From Takakia lepidozioides (lineage: Eukaryota > Streptophyta > Takakiopsida > Takakiales > Takakiaceae): DNA of 64,000 nucleotides. The notes below the pieces were generated by a model that saw only the letters and a list, made by a program, of their open reading frames with translations, was not told the DNA's origin and ran no database searches. The stretch's first letter is position 1. Each line of letters starts with the position of its first letter. The DNA lies in assembly GCA_030704615.1 (NCBI GenBank), contig CM060731.1, forward strand, positions 14,818,001 through 14,882,000, in the 5' to 3' direction. This document shows, piece by piece, positions 1-12,865 of the stretch. The position numbers were made by a program, and so were the translations under genes.

Positions 1-359
1 TGCACTGTCCAGACTCGAACTCATCAGCCAAGCTGCTCAAGCGGGTATATTTCTGTTCCATCTGTGCAACCAAGTAGGTTGTGTGGAGGGACGAAGATGA
101 GTAGACAGTAGAGGCAAGGCATGGGAGGATTGAGGATGGGGAATTGGAAGCATGGGAGAGTTTGAGAAGGAGAATGCAAAAGGAAAAAACAAGGTGGGTT
201 CTTTCTGGTTCTCCTACTTGCAAGTTGGTATCTTCTCCGACGTTGTTGTTGGTGTGAAGCGAGTGCAAGAGAAGAGATAAGAGAAAGGACCGAGGACACC
301 TGGGTGGCAATTCTTCGAGAAGAGGAAGAAAAGAGCAATTCTCGGAGAAGAGGAAAGAA

Positions 360-3300
360 ATGGGAAGGGTGAAGTTGGAGATAAAAAAAATTGAGAATCC
401 TACCAACAGGCAGGTGACGTATTCGAAGAGGCGCAATGGACTTATTAAGAAGGCGTATGAGCTATCAGTGCTTTGCGACATCGACATCGCGCTCATTATG
501 TTCTCGCCCTCGGGAAAACTGACGCAGTACTGCAATTGCAGGTGTGATGTGTGATGGTTCAACTTTTTCTGGCAACGTTTGAAGAGTCTCTTGCAACAGT
601 GTGTGAGCAGAGAAATGTGAGTGCACTTAGCTTGAGTAGCTTGAGTAGCTTGAGGAGGAAGTGGTAGCACAAGTTGTCAAGATTTTTCTACAGTAATAAT
701 TTACAAAGTCCCTCTTTCGGGGGGAATGTTGGTTTGTTGGGGGCAGTATTGAGGACGTCATCGGTCGGTTTGCGAATTTGCCCATGCACGAGCGCAACAA
801 AAGGTGTGCATCTTCCTTCCGCCCTCTCTCTTCGTTATGTTAAACCACCAACTTTCCTTGAACTTCTAGCGAGTCTTTTTTTCTTTGTGGTGGGGCAGTT
901 TTCAGGATATGATGACTCGCTACTCGAATTTCATGCATCATGACCTCAGCAAATATAGGTGTGCATCCCTCCTTTTCCATTGAATTATTCATCTATAGGT
1001 CCCACTTCTGGCAAATTCCTCTACTGGATCATGTGATATCATGCTCAGTTTTGTTTCAAAGTAGTGACCCTATTCCTTACTGTCTGTGTCAAAGTGTTGT
1101 AATGTAACCAGGGTTTTGGGGTGTTATACATGTAATGTGGCGCCATATTATCGCAATTCAGAAAGATTGAGAACTTGGAGGTATGCTGGGTCCTTGAACC
1201 TCATCACCCATGTTGGCTTAAGGCTTCTAAGCTACAGATCAGTTTCTGAGCTGAGTGAACAAGGAGAGCAAGGTTGCTTGGTAGGTTTCTGCGAGATACA
1301 CAGACTTGAGATTTTTTTTCCAGAGAAAAACTCAGATAATGAATGGGGATGGGTGCATTTTTGCAGTATCTGCACAAGGCATTGAAGAAGCTATCAGGGG
1401 AAAAGGATCTAGCTTCCAATCAACAACTTATTTCTGGAAAGTGAGTATTATGGCCTTGTTTGCTGTGAATTAAGGTAATATTAGAGAAAACCTAGACATT
1501 TGTAATATATGATTCTGCTGCTTGCTATTGGTATCAACCTTACTAGGCATTGTTGAGCTGCAGGGTGTGATTTGTTCCACGATTTACAATTTACCATTCT
1601 GACATATTTGCATGCACATGATGGGATGTTGGGTTGTCATGTGGGACTTGAGCAATCACAGCCAAAGCTATGAGGTTGGGGTGAGTACTGGCATTTGTTC
1701 CTGGTTTACATATCAGCTGTTGTGAGCTAGCATACGCCATGTTCAAACTTTGAGCTCATTTCCACTAATCTTGTGATGTATATATTTAGTGAAGGTGATG
1801 TTGGCTGTCGGGTTTGTGTGAGATAAGAGCTTGGGCTGGCCAAAGCCCTTGTCTCTGGTGGCCCTATGTCTTACTTCTGTGTGAGGCAGGCATTGTGTTC
1901 TACTTGCATAGTATTTATTTACATCGATTGTAAACTCATTTCTTTTATGGCATGGTAAGATGTGTCAATATTCATCAGAGAAAAGATGGGGTGCAGGTAT
2001 TGCAGGAGGAACTAAAGAAGCTTCAACAAGAAAAGAACCATGTGCAACAACAAGCACGGTACCCACCCCTTCTCTCTCTCTCTCAACCCTGGTGGGTGCG
2101 AACCCCACAAAAGGCTCCAGGAGGATTAGTTTTCCACAGGGTCAATGAACCTAAAACCTCTACAGTTTTTAATCCAGTCCATAGAAAGGTGTGTTTTACA
2201 GCTGGTGGGGATGGGTATATGCAGGTTGTATCTAGCAGATGAGCAAATTATCAACACCGTGACATCTGTTCAGCAACTGGCAAACATGGAGACAGAATTG
2301 GAACAAGCTCTGGAAAGAGTGCGTCAACGTAAGGTATGTTAAGTCATCTCACAATTGGTCAAATTTTGCAGGGTACTGCGTTTAATTCAATATGTATTAT
2401 CTGATATCTGACTAGCAACCTGGATTCATGGTGGGGGTGGATTCATTGCAGAACTATATCAACAGTGCCTATCAGGCTGCTAGTGCTATAAATCAAAGAC
2501 AGGTATACTGGGCACAATTCATGACTGAAGCACATTGAATGATCTTCTTGAACAACCAGGCATATGCTTATGGACTCTCCAACCTTGACTATTCTCTCTA
2601 AACTATTAGCAGAATAGAGTTATCCGTAAAGTGAGCCTGAGTTTGGTACCCTGTTTGGACCCGAGTTACGGGTTTCATCCTGAGTTTGAGTGAATCCGTA
2701 AAGTGCAGAAAACTGAGCACGAAGTCAGAAAAGAGGGCACCAAATCATAAACTGGGGATGAGGGCAACCGCTGCTATGGCGCGAGCTCGTGAGCTCTGAC
2801 CGCCTCCGCCTGGACGACCATCAAAACTCGGCACCAAACTCCTGCCACCCCCATTTTCCTAGTCCTGGCAGTTTGGTCCCGTGTTTTTTTCTAGTCGTAC
2901 CGCTTGATCCTGAGTTTGGAGTTTCATACCGAGTTTTGGCCAAACTCAGGGTTCTCATGCCGAGTTTGGGACCCTTTACGGATAACTCTAATGTATCTTC
3001 AAGATTTTCCTTTTAGGTTGGTTATATCCCTACCTGACAATAGCAATTGCTTTTGTGGTGCAGCAGCATGAGTTTCTGGGCAACACGTATCAGCAGGTGT
3101 GTTCAACAGTGTCCTTTGTGATACTGTTATGCTTGTGTGCATGACAGCAACATGGATTTACACTGCGGTTGACTTGTGTAACTACATAGCGTGCGCCTCC
3201 TGATATTTATTCTGTTCAGTCAACATTGTTAACATGTCCAATCAGTTGGGGGACCAACAATTTGGTTGGTCCCCAGCAGAGACCAAAGGTTGAATGTTCT

Positions 3301-4448
3301 CACTATTTAGCTGTTCCTTGCCTTACATGTATCCTTGAACTGAACATTGGTCATCCTTAAGGTTGTCCCTAAGACTTTCATCATGGTGAGGCATGGAGTT
3401 CGGATTTCTTGAGTTGGAATACCTTGTGATTTTCTCAAAGAGCACTGTAGGTGGATGTTGCAGCTGGGGACAAAATCAATGATGATAGGAAGGGGATGGC
3501 ATGCAGATGATCGCGATGCAAGGGGCGCAACAACAATTGACACCTTCACAAGGATCCCAATTTCTGCAGTGGACCACTATGCAGCAGCCTGAGCGTGAGC
3601 AGCAGGCCACTCTCCAAGACTTCATGGAACAACAATCCCACTCTACTTCCATTATGCCTCAGCAAATCTCAAGGTACAGACCTATCTTTGCAACCAGGAC
3701 ATGTTGTTATAGGGAAAGGCTTGCCTGATCTTTGACCAGATTTGGTAGCCACTTTGAAGTTTTCTCCCCTTGCAATTGATACCGGGGTCAAGTCTCGAGG
3801 ACCTGCGGCCTCAGTTGCTAGCAATTTTTCATCGTTGCAGTACAGTAATGCCATTTTCTGTGCTCAAATTGGCTGGGTGAAGGGAAGTGCAAAGTAACAG
3901 TGAGGCCAGTCCATCCAGATACTTTCCAGCTGGATCACATGCAAATTTGCACGAGACATTGGGCCAGATGAACATGCCACAAGGCATTCGCGTGGGTGGG
4001 CAAAGTCTGACCATGCAAGAGTTGGCCATGGACCAGTCAAGCCAGTATGATGATCAGAAAAAGGCCAAACTTGAAGTTGGCAGGGGACCGTATGCAGTGG
4101 CCAGCAATAGTGGGGCTGTGGCAGAGCAACCCACAGAGAGCTTTACAAGACCGGGTGAGCAGCACGCAAGTGCCAGTGCTTCCACCTGGCATCAGTCACA
4201 TCATCATCAGCAGGCATATGCTGGAGCCCAATATCCCCAGGCCTTCTATCAGGTATTTTGATAGCAAACTAGTCCACATGTAGCCTCCAGTTCTCCCCTC
4301 CAAATATCTTGCTATAAGGCTATTAATTGACCATCAGACTTTGAATTCCCTGTGTCTGTGTTCGTCTGCAAGTTATGATTGGATGGTGTTCAGAAATTTT
4401 AAACCTGCACTTTGTCTGCAGAATTCAGATGCATGGAAAGTAGGCTAG
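360..4448 (+). CDS. MIKC*-type MADS-box transcription factor, 12 exons, 402 aa
   Basis: Nuclear DNA-binding regulator. Exon 1 encodes the whole MADS domain ([20 protein letters not shown] onward, residues 1-60, with [20 protein letters not shown]). I read the exons as 360-541, 747-803, 899-958, 1162-1180, 1367-1440, 1981-2058, 2225-2333, 2452-2502, 3064-3096, 3507-3673, 3901-4252 and 4422-4448. All introns are GT/AG and the frame stays open for 1,209 nt. The I region ([19 protein letters not shown]) is diagnostic of MIKC*, the class of Arabidopsis AGL66/AGL104 that acts in the gametophyte or pollen. The K region is a leucine/glutamine-rich coiled coil spread over exons 4-8 (about residues 100-210). 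The C-terminal third is Gln/Ser/His-rich, as in activation domains. Exon 4 is only 19 nt. The start is the ATG of the MADS domain. Class is confident; individual small exons need a transcript. Confidence 0.9.
2615..2990. mobile_element. MITE in intron 8 of the MADS-box gene
   Basis: Two perfect 17-bp terminal inverted repeats, TAGAGTTATCCGTAAAG at 2615-2631 and its reverse complement at 2974-2990, enclose about 340 bp with no coding capacity. The outermost TA on each side can be read as a TA target duplication, which suggests a Tc1/mariner-type non-autonomous element; a three-base duplication cannot be excluded. The interior repeats a GAGTTTGG-like motif in both orientations, as subterminal repeats often do. 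It lies wholly inside an intron and leaves the splice sites of exons 8 and 9 intact. Confidence 0.8.
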
Positions 4449-6551
4449 TCCCAGCAGTTGGTATCAGTAGTAGAGATGAAGAAGCGAAGGGATTGTCTTC
4501 AGTGGTGAAATGCAATTGTGAAAGAAGAGCATGGGGTGGGAGGAGCAGCGGCCAGCACTAGCCAGAATGATGGATGCCATTGGGGCAGGAGTGATGTCAC
4601 ATCACCAGGGGGAGGAGGGACTGCAACTGCATAGCCACCAGTCAACTGGCCAACAACAGAATGGTCTGGAGTTTAATAGTGGCTTAGCACTGCCAGAGAT
4701 GGATACCTCCCGGTTGCAAACTGCGTGCCAGATTGACCACTCACCTCATCTTCACCTCCCCTCTAGGCCTTCAGTTGGTTGTAGACTGCAATTCTGATGT
4801 CCCAGATTGATGATTGAATTGGTACGATCAGTGTCCACAGGACCACTTTTGCAGTGTGTTCTGGAGTTGTCATGAGGATGGCAAGTGAACCCTCATGTCT
4901 AAACCTGACCTCGAAAGCAATGCACATCTTTCGATATTTCTCACATTGAAAATTGAAAGTTATTTGTTGGGCTAGGTTTCAGACAGAGCTGTGATAACGC
5001 ATTGCAATGAAGCATTTATTTCCCTTTATTTGTGAAAGAGAAGCTCACTAATGTACAAGAACAAACTGATAAGAGTGGAGAGCATCCAGCTTCCCAACCT
5101 GAATGCCAAACAAAACTCACCCATCTTCTGATGGTTGTAGCAAGTTCCAGCAAGGCCTTAGCCCCACAGCTTTGTGGCCAGAAAATTACTTGCTGGGTGG
5201 TTCCTAGTAGGTAGCTGAAGCTGCCCTTCCAACACAATGCATAAGAAATCTTAGAAATGGAGCACTTTGTCCAGTCATATCTGCTAGCAGGCCAATTAAA
5301 GGACAGGTTCAGTCAGACAAAGACTCGTCCAAAAGGGCATAAACATTATTACTGGCCTTTTCTCCATTTCCCAACAACTTAAGGGGGTGTGAAAAAAGTA
5401 TTCAGTGCACTGCATTGGCCTTGCACTTTCACTGCCATCTGACTAATAATCAGACTATTTTTGGTACCCTCAGCAAATGGGAGATTTATCGTGTTACTGG
5501 CCTGAGAACAAGGACATAGAGGAACACAAATGTGGTGAAACTCAAATATTTCGCCACTGAGTTGCGGTGTAGTAACTACCAAATTCCTAACCATGGTGAC
5601 TGCTCATAGGATATACCACGCCCCCCCACCCCCACCCCGTCCACAAAAGTGTAAATGACCCAACCGATTTCAATCATCCTACCAAAATCACCATATCTCC
5701 ATATCCATCCAACAGAGCAGAAGTCTCAGGAAAGCTGTGAATTGAGCATGAAGATATTCTCTCTTTATAACATTCTCAAAGGCGGAAGCCCCATCGGACT
5801 GCAAGAAGCACTGGCGTGTAATACTCCAGTACACTTCTCATCGCAGTTAACTCAAAAGTATTTGGCATACAAAGCCTTCCAGCCAGCCAATTCAAAGTCT
5901 CTTGCTGTCCCAATGGGCCTCTGGGTTTTTTTGCCGCAGACATGGTACAGTTCTTTCCTCGACTCTCTCCCAATGAGTCCTAAGGACTGCAGGCGCACCA
6001 TGCCGAATGAGGTTGAAAAGCCACAACCTCCCTCAAACTCACTCTCACTGGACCTCTTGGGAGCCAAGATGATGATGGCATATGTTTTAGCCTCGTCCAG
6101 AAAAACTATGACCCTGGGGATCCCCCCAAATGGGCACCGCTAAAAATGAATGTGAATCATTCATACAAACTTTACGAACTCCGAAGAATGGGCACAACTC
6201 TCCAACCATGAAAGAGAAGGAAAAATTTGTGGAGAATAGCCTCGGAACCACATGTATGTAATCCTCCATTCTTTGACTGCTTCATTCAACCCAGGCCAGA
6301 GAACCAGCAAGGAGAATATTATTTACTAGAGGACCAGGGCAGGGTGCCACATAAGTCACCTTCTTCCTGCATCAACAGACACTTGAACTGGTTAGCGACT
6401 GCTACATGAGATTTTAGTGAACCAATTCAAGGCTTTACTCAGAAAGAAATGAAATGAAATGAAATGGTACTTTATAACGTCCGCGGGACAAAATGGCACA
6501 ACAACAAGAGAGAGGAGACAAATCCAAATCCAAAAAGCAGCCCAAAAGCAA
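4449..6551. other. 3' flank of the MADS gene; no recognisable gene
   Basis: About 2.1 kb between the MADS-box stop and the end of the CLP1 reading frame. The first few hundred bases are probably MADS 3' UTR. A minus-strand stretch at 5852-6067 stays open for 71 codons, but I recognise no domain and see no clear splice partners. A five-copy GAAAT microsatellite sits at 6446-6465. The sequence just after it (GGTACTTTATAACGTCCGCG) resembles the edge of a LINE tail. Nothing else is supported. Confidence 0.5.
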
Positions 6552-7513
6552 CTACTGCTCAAGGAATTGCCTAAGGGTCAAGGTCTCGTGTAGGTACGCT
6601 GCCAAGCATTTCTGATCCTCATAATGGAAGACTTCAGTGAGAGATTGAGTCCCACGGAATAGACAGTGGAATCTCCCACGGGTCTCATAATACAGAGGGC
6701 AAAGAAGAGAGGATAAGTTGTTGATCATTAAGCCATGCATGTAATAGCTTTTCATGCGCTCGTTGACCGCTCCCTGCCTGCTATAGGCTTGAGGGCATGG
6801 TGCTTGTGAGATACAAACCCTCCTGGAGCTGGTCATGGGGTTACAGCCCACTAGGACATAAAACTCAGCCAGAAGTTGCCATACCTTTTCCAAAGCTGGA
6901 TATCGAGTCACAGCAGAGTGAGTGTAAATTTAAGGGCTGGAGTTTGACAAATTTTCCCACTAAACATTTGTGGAGAAGAGAGAATGTACTAATGAGATGG
7001 AGATATGGAGAAGACAGAGAGAGAAGGGGGGGGGAAGGGGGGGGGGGGGGGTGGGACAGAGAGAGAAACCTGGGAACGTCAACCTCTGTGATATAGATAA
7101 ATCCAGCCACGTTACTGCGCCCACCACAGTCCCTTATGTTAAACCAGTACCATTACCATGAGATATACAGATTCTTCCATGAAAAGCTGCTTAGTGGCAA
7201 GACTTCTTACAAGGATGGCAATAAAACATATCTGAAACATAGGTACCTGGATAGTAGATGCTCTGGATCTTTGGCATATGAGACTGCTAGGACAGCATGC
7301 ATGAGGTCACGGCTAATGCTGACGGGGACAACACGAGTTGGGTCTGCTGTAGGCTCGGCACCAATAGGAAGCGCTGACCGAGGTGCCTGGGGCCCACCCC
7401 CAATGCGAAAGACTTGCAACTCACTGAAGTTCGAGACTGAAGCACATGGGGATAGATCGCTCATTCGCCCATAAAAGTACGCCTGCACCAATGTATTCAT
7501 TTAGTGAAGACAG

Positions 7514-7556
<43 letters not shown>

Positions 7557-10500
7557 GCCTTCCCCTACCCACAGCACTGGACTGAAATTTAAACTCGGGG
7601 TGGGGAGTCTACCTTTGTACAATAAACAGATGCAGCGAGGAAAGGGAGATTGTCAATGCCTGATGTGTGGGCAGCCTGAAACAATGTCTGGAGTATTCTC
7701 ATCAGAGAGTAACCCTCTTCTTCAGGTACATCGAGAACATAGTCCCTGCACCTCTCTTCGACAACTTTCAAAATCTTGAGGCTGAGCCTAAAACCCTGGC
7801 CCTATGTCTAACTGCTGTGCAGAACACACAGCAGATTGACGCTTGTGTGAAGGGCTTTCTATAGGAGATCTGAACAAATCGTTTATATCACAGTAAGTCC
7901 CACTACTGGAGAGAGCCCCTCACAAAGGTAGTGTCTGTTCCCTCTCTGTTCAAACAATGTCTTATGAGTGTCTTCTCTCTACCCCTGCCCTTTCTCAGAA
8001 ACTCCTTGCCACCTGTAGCAAACTTAGGGGCTACAGCAGCAGTGCTGGAGTGCTACATTGTGTTTTCTGGCATGATGTCTCCAAACCAGCTACATCTAAT
8101 AATCCATGTGCCCACATGCTTGATGGTTATATGCATGAGCGCCATGTCAATTATCGGATGTCCGTGGTGGGCTGAGATTCCACAACTGGGCCTGGAATGC
8201 TTCCTCTCCCATGGTGCCTATTCTTTAAGGGTACGCCCCAGTGTTCAGAGGGACCGCTAAGAGGAAGTTGGGCGTAAAACTTCCCTGAACTTGTTTCCAG
8301 TTTGTGACATGGGTCCCCTTAAGGATGATCTCTAGGATCTACCTACCCTCAGCACTAAACTGAAATTTAAACTCAGGGCGGGGAGTCTACCTTGGTACAA
8401 TAAACAGATGCAGCGAGGAAAAGGAGATGGTCAATGCCCAATGTTCGGGTGGCCTGAAGAAAATATCCATTTTCTGATACAATGTCCAGGGATTCTCATC
8501 AGAGAGTGACCCTCTTCAGAGCCAGCAAGACAGTCCCTGCACCTCTAACCACCAACTTTCAAAATCTCGAGGCTGAGCGCAAGGTCTAATTGCGGGGCAG
8601 CTCACACAATGCCGATTGATGCTTGTGTGAAGGGCTTTAGGCTAGAGGAAATCTGGAGCCTGAACTGATTGTTTGGTTAAGTCCCACTACTGGAGTGAGC
8701 CCCTCATAAAGGTAGCGTCTTTCCCCACCCAACCTAAGCACAGGGTCTATGGCCACAAGGCTATGGCAAACAACATCTTATGAGTACATTCTGAAACTCT
8801 CTCTCATTTAGTTCTTTACTCCAGTCACTATTGAGTCAGAATTCACAGAGAGCTAGGTATTGTAAAATCCCACTGTGGGTGAAATAGAAGTACCGAAGCA
8901 AGAGTTTGCTCTGAATTGTACATCATAGTGGTATTGAAGGAAAAACAGAACCTCACCCTGGTTTTGTAAATACGACTCCGTTGCCGATACTTGCTGTTGC
9001 GGTTGACAACACCACCAGATTTGTGAAGCTTCACAATTTCAACCCCCGGCTTCTCTTTCAGCACATCCTGAAGCACACTATATAACTTCTCCTGCATAAA
9101 TCAGCAGCTACCATCAGTGACTGTTCAAAAAGAATTCATGCAGATCGATTACAAGTCAAAATCAATCAATTACCCGTAGTATAATTTCAATTGCATAAAG
9201 AATTTAATGGACCACTTCTTGGGAGATAAATAGGTTCCTTCTTCATTCCAAAACAACCATGTGGGATAACAAAAAGTAACCTTTGTAAAACGAGATGATA
9301 TGTTCTGATTGAGCACCTCACAAGTGGCTGATATATGAGGCTCAGAAAGTGCATACCTGTCCAAGTACCAGAACGACGTCCGCACGGAATGTCTCAATCG
9401 AATGTAATAGCAACTGCCATCCATCCATCCCAACAAAGTCTCCATGTTTTAATAGACAAGAACAGTGCAATAAGAGATTCTGCTGTAAGACACTAGCACA
9501 TGAACAAACAAGTCCACAGATTTAGAATTGTCAGTTCTTGCTTGGAAAGTCAAACTAACACAGCTGCAGGTACTGGGACATGGAGCAAATATGAAAGACC
9601 GACAATGAAGAAACAGTCGTTGATTCCATGAGCCATGCAGTCAGTGGTATTTTGATTGAGTATCTTCAGAATTATAAGCTCGTCAAGAGCACACTTCTCA
9701 GTGGATAACCTGAGCTCCAGTTCAGAAATAATGCAAATTTAACCTGGACAAAATAAAAAGAACCACATGACCGCTAAAATCACAACACGTGAACTGATCA
9801 TCCAACAAAGAAATTAAAAGGACCCACCTCATAGCCGATACCCTCAACCCATCCCATGGTATTGATCACCATGCCAGCAGCTCTAACCTCTGCATTAGCA
9901 GCAAATTGTACGTCCAAAGTGTGTGCCAGCTCCTTAACCAGTACCCTATACAAATCTGGGTTCATGCTGCAGCACATCGTCTCTGAACCACATTAAAAGA
10001 AAGCACTTGTTTCAAAGGCAAACTCTCTAACTATGAGGACATATGTTGGACACAAGGCACCAAGAGGTGGACTCCAAAACTCTAATCCTTGGATTCCCAC
10101 AAGCACATAATTCCATCAATGAACACAAGATTTTAGTGATAGAGGCAACTCTTACCGGCTAAAAAATCACAAGACTTCTAGAATCTCCTCTCCCCCTTTT
10201 CTGGTCTATTTAGGCCCACCAAGTCTTATTGCAGCAGGCTATAGCAGGAAAAGTCAAATGCAAAAAGGGGACAAGAAAAGCAATACCAATAAAAAACAAT
10301 TCAGATACCAGACTGACACTATCCATACCTTGGGGTTGTGTGGCCATAGAAGTATACAAGTGGCAAGTCAAGAGGGATGCCCTCAAAAGGGTGAATGGGC
10401 ATCTCAATAGGTGTGGCAGCAATTGTTCCTGGAAGTGTGATAGCACCCTGTCCGATATCTAATTCCACATACGTTGGCTTCCAACCAAGCCTTGCTGCCC

Positions 10501-12392
10501 AACCCAGTAACATCTTTCCAAGGCTGGTCTTCCCTGAGTCTGTGGGCCCAACGACTATCACTCTTGGCCCCTGGCAATGACAAGCGCCCCATCCAATCAA
10601 ACTTACAAAACGGTCAAATGCAAACTGATACGGTGCACTTCATTTACACCAATTTACAACCAACAAACCATCACTTCAAACAAAACACATCTTCAGATGA
10701 AATTCATTAGGATATATGCTATTTAGAAGTCCTTACCTCTGATATTGCAAGTCTCTTATGTTCTGTCATATCCCTGAGCAAGATCAGATATTTCAGCAAC
10801 AAAGCAGATACAAAATCATCTGTTGCAACCTGGGAAAAGAGTTATAATGCTGGAGTAAGCTACCTGAGACATCGGTGAGATGCCATTAGGTAGAGGCAAA
10901 GGGGGAGTAGATGAAGCAGAAGCCTCCCAGGCAAGCTGGCGCCGCCGCTCAAGCACAGCATGCACGTTGACGTAGCTGACCATTGGAGTCTGTTTTCCGC
11001 ACCCCCCCAGCCCACAAGAAAGGCCTGTCTTGTAGCAGTCAAAGTCTCATCTTTACCACCCTGAGAAATTGAAGGGATCTTTGGCACCAAAAGGGTTCAT
11101 TTCTGGTTTTTCTGGTTCTGATGGTCTCTCCCAGTGAAGTGCTTTCGCTTTAGAAAAAGCAGGGTTCAATTTCAACGGCTATGAATGATGCAACTTTGCT
11201 ACCCAGGAAAATGAGTACAAAGAACACGCTGGAGATCTCCACATAAACAAGGGGCTTAGCTTGCCAGACATAGAGAGTGATGTACATCTTAATGTACAAT
11301 TCATCCAATTAAAGAGATTATCGGGTACTCCAGATTCCAGCTAATTGTGGCTTGCAATCCATCAGCTACATTGAGTAAACACTGCACACCTATGAAAAGC
11401 TGAGTATTGAACCAATGAGAGAAATTACCTCGTCAGCAACATATGCCACTTCAGATATTCCATCCAGCTCAATTGTCGCACTAGTCCAAGCAAACACCTG
11501 CAGCAAGACAAATCTTTCAACATGACCTCCCAAATTACAATGCTCCAGCTCCTCTGTCTCTAACCATCCAGTTATCGGCATTGCCATATGTCGGAAATGT
11601 GGTAATAAGCATTGAGAACCTTTCACGCTCTCAGCCCACTGGATTAAACCTCACCTCCTCAAAATTTCAGTCATCAAAGAAATGACAAGTTATATAAGAT
11701 CTCATTTTATTGGTTTGCAGTCATCTGGCATGAGAGAGTGCACATCGCCTGCTGGACACTTGAGCGAAAACTGTCATGGTAGTCACAGGCTTAGCAAAAT
11801 TTAACTCATTGTAGAATTGGATTATCCTCAGGAGGTAAATCTGAACGTGCCTATATGCATTTTGGAAACTTTCCTGTCACTGGAAAAACCCATAGTATCA
11901 TAACATAAAACCCTAAGCCTTAGATGAAACTCCACTCTAATCCAAGAGCACTGAGGGCATGCAAACAGGTGTAGAATTAGAACCACAAATCCCTTGGGAT
12001 ACTGGAGCTCTAATCAGTTGACTTCGAGGCTAGTAAACTCCTGACAGAATTAACCGGACCACTAAAATTCAGAGAAATCACTTCTCTCAGGACCATGCCT
12101 CTCTCTTTCTCTCTCTCTCTCCCTCTCTCTCTCTAACCGCATACAAGGTTGCGAAACCTAATGATCAACTTACAGCAAATTTGTGAGCCGCAGGGAAAGA
12201 GAGCCAAACGGTGGGCGGGAGCTCGGTGCCAAAGATTTCCGCTGTGCCATTCACGAGCTGCAGTCGCAAGGGCGCATCCCAGCCTACCTCCACCCGCAGC
12301 TCACTCTCCTTTTGCAGCTTGAACCTCCTGGTGGGTGCGCCTGTGCCCGACGACCCAGTCCCAGGTGGGCCTCCTGCACTGGTCGAGGCCAT
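6552..12392 (-). CDS. CLP1: CLP1-family polyribonucleotide 5'-hydroxyl-kinase / pre-mRNA 3'-end factor
   Basis: CLP1 is the kinase-fold subunit of cleavage factor II in mRNA 3'-end formation and acts in the nucleus. Exons on the minus strand: 12392-12174, 11497-11429, 10989-10864, 10829-10737, 10570-10329, 9966-9828, 9413-9357, 9091-8957, 7482-7247 and 7114-7070, plus a last exon from 6822. Frames join cleanly. The N-terminal beta domain is in exons 1-2. The Walker A loop GPTDSGKTSLGKMLL and DIGQGAITLPGT are in exon 5. INTMGWVEGIGYE is in exon 6, KSGGVVNRNSKYRQRSR in exon 8, and RIGGGPQAPRSALPIGAEP and NVAGFIYITEVDV in exons 9-10. The C-terminus is unresolved. After RRVCISQAPCP the frame continues to a stop at 6552, about 60 residues longer than usual and without the expected tail, so a further splice or an insertion is likely. 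Intron 8 holds LINE debris; intron 1 holds a CT run. Confidence 0.88.
7516..7550. repeat. (CT)n microsatellite in CLP1 intron 8
   Basis: A near-perfect run of CT dinucleotides, about 17 copies, directly upstream of the exon 9 acceptor region of CLP1 when read on the minus strand (there it is a GA run). A similar CT run lies at about 12099-12134 in intron 1 of the same gene. Confidence 0.9.
7565..8600 (+). mobile_element. Two copies of a LINE zf-RVT fragment in CLP1 intron 8
   Basis: The segments at about 7565-7800 and 8342-8590 are diverged copies of one another. Both read, in one plus-strand frame with interruptions, a stretch like LPLYNKQMQRGKGDCQC followed by a cysteine pair. The second copy adds ENIHFLIQCPG. 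This Cys-x2-Cys...His...Cys arrangement is typical of the zinc-binding domain at the end of plant LINE reverse transcriptases. I infer a 5'-truncated or internal LINE remnant that was either duplicated locally or inserted twice. Neither copy is intact. Together they account for most of the 1.47-kb intron. Confidence 0.55.
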
Positions 12393-12865
12393 CTTTCCCA
12401 GCACAGTGCAGGCGCGACTGTGAACCCAAGAGCGAGGAATAGACCAGCAGAAAGAGAAGATCTGAAAGTCAAGCAATGCCGGCACGGGCAAGATCCGAAG
12501 GAAATTGGGTGTGTGAGATTGTGGAAGCTCTCCCTCTGTGGGCAGATGCCTTCTTGCCTCTTCTCACACGCTCTGTGCAATTAGTAGACTCTTCTGTTTG
12601 TATGAAGCCCTACTATTCGCGAGACCCCATTTCCTGCCGTTTCCTAAATCAGAGCTCGGCCCAAAAGAAAATGGCAGCCAATCCTCCCAGCAAAAGCACA
12701 GCATCCTTTGGCATCTATGTCAGGACGTAGCATCCTAAAAGAATATTCTACTAACTGATACGCATATTTCGTTTCTCTGCTGGGACCTGTCATACAAGCA
12801 CAGAGAAGAAGAAGAAGAAGAAGAAGAACCGGAGTAATCAGACCCACAGAGCAGATCAGAGAGGG
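12393..12865. promoter_or_regulatory. Shared divergent promoter between CLP1 and phosphoserine phosphatase
   Basis: The start codons of CLP1 (12392, minus) and the phosphatase (12866, plus) are 473 bp apart and face away from each other, so both promoters and both 5' UTRs must lie here. A GAA microsatellite of about eight copies (12804-12828) sits 40 bp before the phosphatase ATG and would be in its 5' UTR. I see no convincing TATA box. Confidence 0.6.

Noticed and set aside
24-338. Minus-strand 104-codon frame upstream of the MADS gene
   Set aside because: It is antisense to the purine-rich 5' UTR; Ser/Arg/Leu/Pro composition is what a pyrimidine-rich strand gives.
5655-6143. 162-codon plus-strand frame as a gene
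   Set aside because: No motif, no splice context; the minus strand is equally open here.
12183-12584. 133-codon plus-strand frame
   Set aside because: Shadow of CLP1 exon 1 and its GC-rich leader.
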